Assembly: GCA_964550025.1 (NCBI GenBank)
Contig: CAZJYI010000058.1
Span: 1-62,122 of the forward strand
From: CAZJYI01 sp964550025
GTDB taxonomy: Bacteria; Verrucomicrobiota; Kiritimatiellia; UBA8416; CAYOBW01
DNA: 62,122 bases
Direction: 5' to 3'
Both the position numbers and the translations under genes were made by a program. Below, in pieces: positions 44,939 to 52,197 of the stretch (positions are counted from its first letter, which is position 1; every line of letters starts with the position of its first letter). Under the pieces are notes generated by a model. It did no database searches and had not been told where the DNA came from. It was given only the letters and a program-made list of their open reading frames with translations.

Positions 44939-46837
44939 ATGAAGAAGATGACCACGGCCATATTGCTGGCCGCCCTGCTGGCCATGACCTCCCTCATCGC
45001 CCAGGAAGAGCTGGTGCGGGGCGAGGATCGCATCGATGTGCCGGCAATCGGTGAGGGGCTCTGCGTACATAACCTGTTTCAATCCAGCATGGTGCTCCAG
45101 CGTGGCAGACCGATCCCCGTCTGGGGATGGGCGGCCCCGGGAGAGACGGTATCCGTCTCGTTTGGCGGGCAGACGCAAGAGACGACTGCAGCCGAGGACC
45201 GGGCGTGGAAGGTCGCCCTGCGTGCCCTGCCGGCCAATGCGGAGCCACGGCCGCTGATCGTCAAAGGCAAAGACCGGACCCTGACCCTCGAGAACATCCT
45301 GGTCGGTGACATCTGGGTCCTGGGCGGTCAGAGCAACATGGAGTTCCCGCTCTCCAAACTGGACAACGGACGCCTTGAGATCGTATCGGCCAACTTCAGC
45401 AGCATCAGGCACATCACAATTCCCAAGCAGAACGGCCCCGACCGCAAGAACGCCTTCCCGCTCATTCATCAGTGGAGCGGTTGGCACGGCAGACACATGC
45501 GGCAGGGCTATTGGGATGTCTGCACGCCTGAAACTGTCAGAGAACTGTCCGGCATGGGCTATGTCTTTGCCCGTCGGATTCACATGGCGACGCAGATCCC
45601 CATTGGCGTGCTGGATGTTTCGCGCGGCGGGACCACGGTTGAGACCTGGACGCCCTTGGATGTCCTCAAGGAGATCGACACTCCGGAGGTCAACGCCAAG
45701 CTGGCGGAGTGGGACGAAAAGGTCGCCGCGTTTGATCCCGAGAAGGATCTCCAAGACGGGATCAGGAGGCACGAGCAGTGGGTCGAGCGGATGAAGAAGG
45801 AGGGCAAGACGATTCCGGCCGACAGGAAGCCCCCGACCGACATGCGTCCCGGACCCGTCATGGATCAGAACAAGCCAGGCAACTGCTACGCCAGCATGAT
45901 TGCCCCGATCGCCGGTTTTCCGGTCAAGGGCGCGATCTTCCACCAGGGATTCAACAACGCCCTCGGTTCCGGAACGCAGGGCGCCAGGATGTATTACCAG
46001 GTATTCGGCAAGATGATCACCGCCTGGCGTAAGGCCTTTAGCGATTCTGCCATGCCCTTTGGCATCATATCTCTCTGCACGGCAGGCCAGCCACAGGATC
46101 CCGAGAACTACGTCTCGCAGATGGCCAACGACGGAATCTACATTCGCGAGGCGCAGTACAAGACCTTCCTGGACTTCCGGAAAGCCGGCGACGAGAACGT
46201 AGGTTTTGCCAGCAGTTTTGACCAGCGCCGTTCCTGGTATCACCCCCAGATCAAGATCCCGGTGGGTGAGCGGATTGCGCGTTGGGCCCTGGCGACTCAA
46301 TACGACATGTCGGGGGGCATCAAGTGGGAACCGCCGACATATGAAGAGATGCGGGTTGAGGACGGCAGAATCGTACTGAAGATAAACGGCCGTACCGGAT
46401 CTTACCACGACGGCCCCATCCGGGGATTTGCCATAGCCGGTGAAGACCGCAAGTTTCAGCCTGCTACAGCGGAGTGGTTTGTGAAGGGCAAAGACCGCCA
46501 CAACAGGCCCCAGCACGACCGCAGCCTTCTGGTCCTCTCCAGTCCGCTGGTACCCAAGCCGGTTCACTTCCGCTACGCCTGGGGCCGTAACCCGTTGGCG
46601 AATCTCAAGACAGCCGATCACACGGACATCCCGTTTGCCACGCAACGCAGTGACCACTGGACCTTGGAAGATGCGTACGAGGCATACACGGGCAAACCTG
46701 GATCGCAGAGAACGTGGCGAACTGTCCAGGGCGCTACGTGCCGAAGACCTGAAACGACGCTTGTACGAGGCCGAAGAACTGATCAAGGAACACGGGGAGC
46801 AGAAGACAGACTGATCCGTATCTGCCTGGAGAACTAG
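44939..46837 (+). CDS. sialate O-acetylesterase-like SGNH esterase (SASA family), copy 2, with C-terminal frameshift
   Basis: The protein starts at 44939 (AGAAGGA upstream; signal MKKMTTAILLAALLAMTSLIA). SASA motifs are SMVLQRGRPIPVWGWAAPGETV, GDIWVLGGQSNMEFP with the nucleophile Ser, IPIGVLDVSRGGTTVETW and IAPIAGFPVKGAIFHQGF. The last about 50 residues as read (SQRTWRTVQGATCRRPETTL and onward) are not natural. One frame over, the DNA encodes LDRRERGELSRALRAEDLKR followed by RLYEAEELIKEHGEQKTD and a stop at 46812-46814, the expected helical tail. So one base has been lost or gained near 46690-46705. The catalytic part is unaffected. With the true end the gene no longer overlaps the convergent URO-D-like gene. 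Confidence 0.9.
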   Translation: MKKMTTAILLAALLAMTSLIAQEELVRGEDRIDVPAIGEGLCVHNLFQSSMVLQRGRPIPVWGWAAPGETVSVSFGGQTQETTAAEDRAWKVALRALPANAEPRPLIVKGKDRTLTLENILVGDIWVLGGQSNMEFPLSKLDNGRLEIVSANFSSIRHITIPKQNGPDRKNAFPLIHQWSGWHGRHMRQGYWDVCTPETVRELSGMGYVFARRIHMATQIPIGVLDVSRGGTTVETWTPLDVLKEIDTPEVNAKLAEWDEKVAAFDPEKDLQDGIRRHEQWVERMKKEGKTIPADRKPPTDMRPGPVMDQNKPGNCYASMIAPIAGFPVKGAIFHQGFNNALGSGTQGARMYYQVFGKMITAWRKAFSDSAMPFGIISLCTAGQPQDPENYVSQMANDGIYIREAQYKTFLDFRKAGDENVGFASSFDQRRSWYHPQIKIPVGERIARWALATQYDMSGGIKWEPPTYEEMRVEDGRIVLKINGRTGSYHDGPIRGFAIAGEDRKFQPATAEWFVKGKDRHNRPQHDRSLLVLSSPLVPKPVHFRYAWGRNPLANLKTADHTDIPFATQRSDHWTLEDAYEAYTGKPGSQRTWRTVQGATCRRPETTLVRGRRTDQGTRGAEDRLIRICLEN

Positions 46838-47892
46838 AGAACTTCTTCCCGACACATCGCCACCGTCTCGAAGATGCAGGCTACCGTTTCGTCGGGCATA
46901 GTGTGGTCCATGTTGATGCAGCACACACCGGTCAAGGCCGGGTTGCCGGAGGCCTGTACGCGTTGTCGAATCTCCTCGCGCACGTTTTCAAGTGGCATCG
47001 AGCAAAGGCTGACGGGGTCGAGACGGATGTTCAGGAACGTGTCCGGCAAATGGCGGCGCAACTCGGCCACGTCTCCGCCCCAACCAACGTCGAGGAAATC
47101 CAGGTGCGGGATCTTGGCGTAGCTTTCGGCAAAACGGTGCGGGTCCTTTCCACAGTGATGAATGCCGAAGGGACGCCGCTGCAGGCTCCACGCCGCATCG
47201 ATCGGGAGAATAAACCGCTCATAATCCTCGGCCGATATCATCGTGTTCGAGCATTCCGAATGCAACCACACGGGCTGATCAAAGAAGCGTACGACCCGGT
47301 TGACCGAAACGGAGCTGGTCTTGGTCTCCGCCTGGACACCGCCGACAAATCGCGAGATCACATCGGCCAGTTCCTGGAACCCCGTCTGTACGGACTCGGG
47401 GTCATCGAGCATATCCAGGAAGAGATTCTGGCCGCGCAGATCGAGAGCGAGATTCAGAATGCCCGACCAATTGAGGTCCCCGGTCAAGTAGCGGTGCGAC
47501 GTCTTGAGCGCATCGCACAGTGCGGAGAAGCGCTTGAATGCGTCGCTCTTGAATGCTTCATCAGAACCGATTCCAAGCGAATCGCGCTCCGCGGGAAGCA
47601 CATCCGGCGCGGCGTTCTCGTTGTACTGGATTTCGCAGCCCAGCATCTCGGAAAGCAGGTAGCCGGCCGCGTTGTGCACGGCGCCGATCACGGGCAGGTT
47701 GTCATGGCGGTGCTCGCCGAGTCCGTATTGTCCGAACCGTTCGTAGAGAACCGATTCCATCTTCCGCTCGCACTCCACCCGTTTCTTCGGATGGTAGAAG
47801 AAGTCCTCGTCAAACGTAATTCCGGTATGCGCATGCCACCACGACGGATGGAATACGATGTCCACCGGCAGCATTGTCTGCGTACTACTCAT
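46834..47892 (-). CDS. uroporphyrinogen decarboxylase-like (URO-D) family protein
   Basis: The 352-residue cytoplasmic protein has the URO-D/methyltransferase barrel layout: VDIVFHPSWWHAHTGITFDEDFFYHP, LDMLDDPESVQTGFQELADVISRF, MISAEDYERFILPID, GIHHCGKDPHRFAESYAKIPHLDFLDVGWGGDV, and INMDHTMPDETVACIFE near the end. In PVC bacteria such proteins are abundant beside sugar-degradation genes and are thought to be methyl transferases rather than haem enzymes; the substrate is unknown. Its ATG overlaps, as ATGAGTAG, the stop of a DUF5703 C-terminal remnant. A second, 55-base piece of a close paralog survives at 55741-55796. Confidence 0.82.
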   Translation of the reverse strand: MSSTQTMLPVDIVFHPSWWHAHTGITFDEDFFYHPKKRVECERKMESVLYERFGQYGLGEHRHDNLPVIGAVHNAAGYLLSEMLGCEIQYNENAAPDVLPAERDSLGIGSDEAFKSDAFKRFSALCDALKTSHRYLTGDLNWSGILNLALDLRGQNLFLDMLDDPESVQTGFQELADVISRFVGGVQAETKTSSVSVNRVVRFFDQPVWLHSECSNTMISAEDYERFILPIDAAWSLQRRPFGIHHCGKDPHRFAESYAKIPHLDFLDVGWGGDVAELRRHLPDTFLNIRLDPVSLCSMPLENVREEIRQRVQASGNPALTGVCCINMDHTMPDETVACIFETVAMCREEVL

Positions 47893-47940
47893 CAGCGGTC
47901 ACATCCTTCTGCCGTTCGTTCGGCGTGACATTCAGTTGAC
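47885..47940 (-). pseudogene. C-terminal remnant of a DUF5703-type gene
   Basis: The minus strand reads LNVTPNERQKDVTADE and a stop that overlaps the URO-D-like start. The intact DUF5703-type gene at 55763-58189 contains the nearly identical LNVTPKERQKNVIG near its end. So this is the tail of a second DUF5703 gene whose body is gone. Upstream it runs straight into the palindromic stutter element at 47950. Confidence 0.75.
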
Positions 47941-47949
47941 TTGTCTTTT

Positions 47950-48031
47950 GGACTAGCGACTCGCGACCAGCGACTAGCCGAGTCGGAGCGTCCCGGCAAC
48001 TCGCGAGTCACGAGTCGCGCGTCGCTAGTCC
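47950..48031. repeat. stutter palindrome family 1, copy A
   Basis: The element begins GGACTAGCGAC and ends with its exact reverse complement GTCGCTAGTCC. The interior is a train of CGCGAC, CAGCGAC and GAGTCGCG words. It fills most of the space between the DUF5703 remnant and the GH78 remnant. Copies B (58215-58256) and C (61375-61454) have the same 11-base arms. Confidence 0.92.
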
Positions 48032-48070
48032 CCCGGAATCGGCAAAACACTGCCTTGGGACCGGTCCGCG

Positions 48071-50037
48071 CTAATGCTTCACCTTACAGACGATCTCGTA
48101 ACTCCCTGCGTCAACATCCAGCACCGTGCGGTCGTTTTCCATTCTCAAGAACCTGGCATGCCCGGTCTTGCCGAGCGGATTGCCGTCCACAGTGACGCCC
48201 GCAATATCCTCCGCTGGCGCATAAACCGTTGCGGTGGAGTTTGCTGGAATCTTCACCGCCATGATGACGGCGTCCTCCTCGCGTCTCCAGTTACTCTGAA
48301 TCGTGCCGTAGACGGAGTCGTGGGTGCAGTTCACATGGCTGAGTTCCTCAACGAACGCAGGCTTGATGATGGCGTTTTTGAAGCCGGGTTTGTTGGGGTC
48401 CGGACGAATGCCGGCGAGACCCTGGATGAACCAGGAGCCAATGTTGTTGTAGCAGTTGTGAATTCGGGATGCCCTGCCGTTCCAGTGCTCCCAGGTCGCC
48501 GTCGCGCCGTTCTCGAGCATGTAGCCCCAGGACGGGTAGGTTCTCTTTGAGGCGAAGCTGTAGATGAGATCGTCCCGTCCAATGCTCTGCAGATACTGAA
48601 CCATCAGGTAGGTGCCCGAGAGCCCCGTGGAGAGATGCCCCCTGTTCTTCTCCATCAGCGTTTCCTCAAACCCGGCAAAGACTTCGTCACGCAAATCGTC
48701 CGAAACCACGCCCGCGATCAGGGGCAGGACATAGGTTACCTGGTCGCCACTGCCGTAGCGCTTGAGCTGCGGGTCATAGAACTTCTTGTGTGTCGCAACG
48801 TTCCGCGCTGCGGCCCACTGACGGAACGTCCCGGCATCGGCGGTCTCCCCCAGAGCATCAGCCAGCTCGGCGGCCTGCTCCAGGGCATAGGCCATGTAGG
48901 GATGAATGAAGACTTCGGCATTCCCCTTGTCGTTGGTCCCCTTGGGCGAGGCCCAGTCACCGAGATACCAGCCGCCGCAGAACTTCTTCTGCAGGTTGTC
49001 GACCGTTTTGCCCTGGGCCAGTTCCAGCCACTTCTTGATCGCGGGGTAGTTGCGCCGCGCCAGCCGCTGTCGTCAAAGTCGGCGTTGGCCCAGTCGGGTC
49101 GGTCCTCGCTTCCGGTGTGCACCTCGCCGCCGAAATTGCCCCAACGCCAACTCCCTCGATAAGTCAGGGAACTGGCTTTGGCGCGCCAGGTCTCGTCGGT
49201 GATGAGCGTCGTCGTTTTTCCTCCGGCATCCAGCATCTCGAGCTGTGCCCGTACGGCGGGCTCCACCTTCACGCCTGCCCCGCCGCGGCTCCAACCGCTC
49301 CCCAACCAGAAACCGATCGCGTTCTTGCCGCGCTTCAGATGCTTCGTCACATCGTAGGTGATGCAGAACGTGCGCTTGTTGAACTGGCCCACATGCGGCG
49401 CGAACTCATCGTCCCCGACACGCCTGCTGTTGATGAAGAGCTGGAAGTATCCGAGGGCATTGACATAGATGGTGGCCCTGTTGGGCACGGTCTCGAGCGT
49501 GACCGTCTGACGCAGCCAGGGAGAGCTCGTGTTGTCCGTAATCCACCTGGCCTGCCAGTCGCTGTCGGATGCCAGGCCCGCGTAGGTCCACACCGCTGGT
49601 TTGCTCCAGGCCGATGCCTTGTCGTTCTCATCCCCGCCGTCGCCAGGGCTGTGGCGGGCAGGCCAAATGCGCACGGCCCAATAGCATGGCATCCCTCGCT
49701 TGATTTCTTTGCCACCGTAGGTGATGAAGCGACTGGCATCGGATACGAGCTTGCCGGTGTCCCAGAGATCCGCCTTTCCGCTATCCAGCAACCCCGGCCT
49801 CGTGGCGCACACCACCTGGTACGCGCCCTGGGCCGCGCCCCGCGCGCTCGATGCCATGCGCCAGGAGAACCGTGGTGTCGCGGTCTCGATGCCCAGTGGA
49901 TCCACCAGGTCCTCACAGCGCAGGTCTGTAACCGAGAAGGAGGCCGAATGGACAGGCGAAGTGTCCGCCGGAACCGGATGGATGCCCACCAGAAGAATAG
50001 TACTCATGACAACCCACAAACAGATGTTCACTTTCAT
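48071..50037 (-). pseudogene. GH78 alpha-L-rhamnosidase, catalytic core deleted and frameshifted
   Basis: The N-terminal part from the ATG at 50037 (GAGGTGAGGG upstream) has a signal peptide, then GH78 beta domains: VTDLRCEDLVDPLGIETATPRFSWRM, WDTGKLVSDASRFITYGG, ARWITDNTSSPWLRQTVTLE, AIGFWLGSGWSRGG, WRAKASSLTYRG up to ADFDDSGW. At about 49055-49065 the frame changes and continues in RNYPAIKKWLELAQGKTVDN, GGWYLGDWASPKGT, ATATWEHWNGRASRIHNCYN and the C-terminal beta domain to the stop at 48071. The two halves total about 660 residues instead of 900-1,000. The missing centre holds the GDCPQR..GW.GD catalytic region. It cannot act as a rhamnosidase. Confidence 0.88.
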
Positions 50038-50073
50038 GCGATTACCCTCACCTCTGTGATTCAACGCGAAAAC

Positions 50074-50424
50074 CTACTTGCGCGAGTCACTCCCACTCGC
50101 GGTCGCCTTCCAGAAAGAAATCGACTGCTTCAGATGTTGCCGCGCCGGTTGCTTGATGCCGAACCCGATAGCGCCGACGGGGCCTTTATAGTCGAGATCC
50201 CTGAGGATCCGAAGGAGTTCCTTGACGTCGTAGCTGCCTTTGCCCGGGGGCTGAATGAGTTTGTCCCAGCCCATCGACTTGGTCTCACCGCTCTCCGCGC
50301 CGGAAATCTGTACGAGGAAGAGTCTGGGCAGGGCCTTCTTGAGCAACGGGGCAAGATCCTGCACGCCCCGCACCTTGAGCTGATGACACAGCATGGGGGA
50401 GACGCCGACATGGCGAACGCCTGA
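50074..50424 (-). pseudogene. sugar phosphate isomerase/epimerase, C-terminal fragment
   Basis: The frame reads RHVGVSPMLCHQLKVRGVQD, then LAPLLKKALPRLFLVQISGA and MGWDKLIQPPGKGSYDVKEL, ending after LRILRDLDYKGPVGAIGFGI with QHLKQSISFW. This is the last third of a xylose-isomerase-like TIM barrel (AP-endonuclease 2 family). The N-terminal two thirds are absent: immediately upstream the DNA becomes the hairpin repeat region at 50434-50680. An internal ATG gives a possible 106-residue product, but it would lack the active site. Confidence 0.75.
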
Positions 50425-50433
50425 TTGCGTCTA

Positions 50434-50680
50434 TCGTGACGCCCCCACCGACCCTGCCTCGACGGAACGCCGGCTGAGTCCTGTCGTGACGCCCCCACCG
50501 ACCTTGCGTCGGTGGAGCGATGGATTGTGAGACGAATGTGACATGCCCCGACACACGTGTGAGCCCGAATAGAGCGAGTTCCGTGCGAAGCTCTCCCCGC
50601 GCACATCTCGGGCTCCGGGTGGCTCTCTCGCCCGTCTTTCTCGACATCAATCCTCGGTTCCACCGACACAAGGTCGGTGG
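50434..50680. repeat. hairpin repeat region with CCACCGAC / GTCGGTGG arms
   Basis: Two 21-base hairpins with identical eight-base arms CCACCGAC and GTCGGTGG (50495-50515 and 50660-50680) face opposite directions, with loops CTTGC and ACAAG. A direct repeat TCGTGACGCCCCCACCGACC occurs at 50434-50453 and 50484-50503, exactly 50 bases apart. The 145 bases between the hairpins hold no recognisable gene. The region separates two truncated genes. Confidence 0.85.
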
Positions 50681-50739
50681 GGACCGCCTTCTTTCCCATG
50701 CTCTTGCCATTTCGGCTGACGATGGCGGGCGACGATAGC

Positions 50740-51439
50740 GGTGGATGATTGGGAGGTTGTCGGAGAAGAGGATGACCGGCGGCGTTGAGCCTATCGCCTG
50801 TTCGAAAGATACGTTGGGGCGAAACCCCGGCTTGCCACGAAGCTTAACATGCCGGTGCCCCCAGTAGGAACCGTAGAACTGGCAATTGGCATCGAGCCAT
50901 GTGCTGATCTTGAGTCGCCCTGCTGTCGTCAGGTTCACGTCCTTGTGCTTCTCGGCGAGCTTGGCGACACGTTCCGCCACGGCCTTGTCCGGTAACCGGA
51001 CGTTGCCCTTGGAGAGCATGGCCATCAGGGAGGCGCTACCGGAAAAGACGGTTCCGGACGGAAGATAGCCGACCGACTCCTTGAAACCTTCCTTCAACGC
51101 GGGCGTGTGCTTTGTAACGACCTTGGCCAGCAACGACTCGTAGGAGACACTGAACAACCCGGTCGGGATGCCGCTCAGGTTGACACCGCCTGACTTCTTC
51201 TCGGCGTTGTGGCACTTGATACAGTGCTTGTCCAACACCGGCTGCACATCGGCCGGATAATGCAACGTCCGGCAGGCCGCGGTGTCCCCCGGCTGCGGCG
51301 CAGGAATTGACGGTGGCCGTTGCATTGCCATCGCGGCGTTCTTCAGCGCCGCGGCCGGTGTGCTGCCGGCCGGCTCGTGGCAACCAATGCACGAGCGCGT
51401 CTCGCCGGGCCGGTAGTTGACGTAACTCGGCCTGACCAC
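50740..51439 (-). pseudogene. c-type cytochrome / HzsA-like protein, C-terminal fragment
   Basis: The frame starts abruptly as VVRPSYVNYRPGETRSCIGCHEPAG and carries two haem-binding CxxCH motifs, CIGCH and CIKCH (in PADVQPVLDKHCIKCHNAEK), then VNLTTAGRLKISTWLDANCQFYGSYWG. This is the C-terminal part of the hydrazine-synthase-alpha-like cytochrome family of PVC bacteria; the same family is at the right window edge. Several hundred N-terminal residues are missing, and the 3' end runs into the hairpin repeat region near 50680-50740. The family function in non-anammox bacteria is unclear. Confidence 0.72.
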
Positions 51440-51553
51440 GCGCCTTGAGACCGTCGTGCATCCCGGGGATGATCGTTTCGGTGAACCATTCGACCTGCGC
51501 CTCCTTGCCGGAGAGCGCTTCGCCCAGGCAGATCACCCGCTGCTCGAGCTATT
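51440..51553 (-). pseudogene. unassigned coding fragment fused out of frame to the cytochrome piece
   Basis: The minus strand encodes RVICLGEALSGKEAQVEWFT, then ETIIPGMHDGLKARG, and then shifts frame into the cytochrome fragment at about 51430-51440. The composition and codon use look coding, but there is no start or stop of its own and I do not recognise the family. Confidence 0.4.
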
Positions 51554-51569
51554 GGTAACGAACGTGAGC

Positions 51570-51630
51570 AATCAGTGACCGGTGATCGGCAATCAGTGGG
51601 GGGCGGTCACTGATGACTGATTACTGATCA
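51570..51630. repeat. stutter palindrome family 2 (ATCAGT / ACTGAT words)
   Basis: AATCAGT words on the left half are answered by ACTGAT words on the right half. Arms CAGTGACC (51573-51580) and GGTCACTG (51605-51612) pair exactly. The TGA stop of the following minus-strand gene (51628-51630) is the first part of the repeat's TGATCAGTAATCAGT train. Confidence 0.8.
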
Positions 51631-52116
51631 CTCCTGTCGCTTCCATTCGCGGCGGCCCGTAGTGATTGTTCTGCCGTTCACCACGACGGACAAGGCGTTG
51701 GATTCACTGGCCTGGATGGCTTTCTCGTCCGGCGGTACCGCTCCGACACACCAGTTCATGTTGCTGATCGCTCCGGCCTTTAGACGCTGGTTGACCATGT
51801 CGATCGTGATGGCTGCCGTTGAAGAGAAGTTGCTCTCCACAAGGATCTCGTCGATGGCATGCTCGATAAGACGCAGGTTGTTAACCTCCAGTTTCTTGCC
51901 GGTTACAACTCTGGGCTTGAGCAGGCAGGGGAGGAGGATGAAAACCAGAATCCACGCGGCCAGTGCTGTCAGGGCGGCAACGGACCAACGCAGACGCCGC
52001 CGGCGGTCTCTGAGGAAGGAAACGCCGACAAGAACCCCGGCCAGGACAAAGGGAATGGAGAAGAACGCGCATCCAAGAAGTGCGTCGCCGCTGAAGGCCA
52101 AAGGTGGGTGGATCAT
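51628..52116 (-). CDS. small membrane protein, two transmembrane helices
   Basis: The 162-residue protein has two membrane helices (ALLGCAFFSIPFVLAGVLVG about 12-32 and WSVAALTALAAWILVFILLP about 44-63) separated by the arginine-rich loop RDRRRRLR, and then a soluble domain starting VTGKKLEVNNLRLIEHAIDE. The pattern 'NN.R.I..AI.E......I....V...L..G' resembles the short domain after the helix in DUF1559/pseudopilin-like proteins, but this is only a resemblance. GAGGAG lies about ten bases before the ATG. The stop codon is inside a stutter repeat. Function unknown. Confidence 0.65.
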   Translation of the reverse strand: MIHPPLAFSGDALLGCAFFSIPFVLAGVLVGVSFLRDRRRRLRWSVAALTALAAWILVFILLPCLLKPRVVTGKKLEVNNLRLIEHAIDEILVESNFSSTAAITIDMVNQRLKAGAISNMNWCVGAVPPDEKAIQASESNALSVVVNGRTITTGRREWKRQE

Positions 52117-52197
52117 GGAGTGACTTCTCCTCGCTGTCCGTTCTCGCCAACTGATTCAGTGATGACGCCAGAATGCCTTGGACCTCGCTCCCATCGT

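Noticed and set aside
47950..48031. CRISPR array or tRNA-like structure
   Set aside because: The units are 6-7 bases, not 25-35-base repeats with spacers, and no cloverleaf can be formed.
50285..50740. Continuation of the cytochrome frame through the hairpin region
   Set aside because: The translation there is low-complexity and frame-dependent on repeats; it is read-through, not protein sequence.
51860..51912. GGTTGTTAACC / CCGGTTACAAC as further LacI-type operators
   Set aside because: They lie inside the coding region of the small membrane protein and are imperfect; chance matches.
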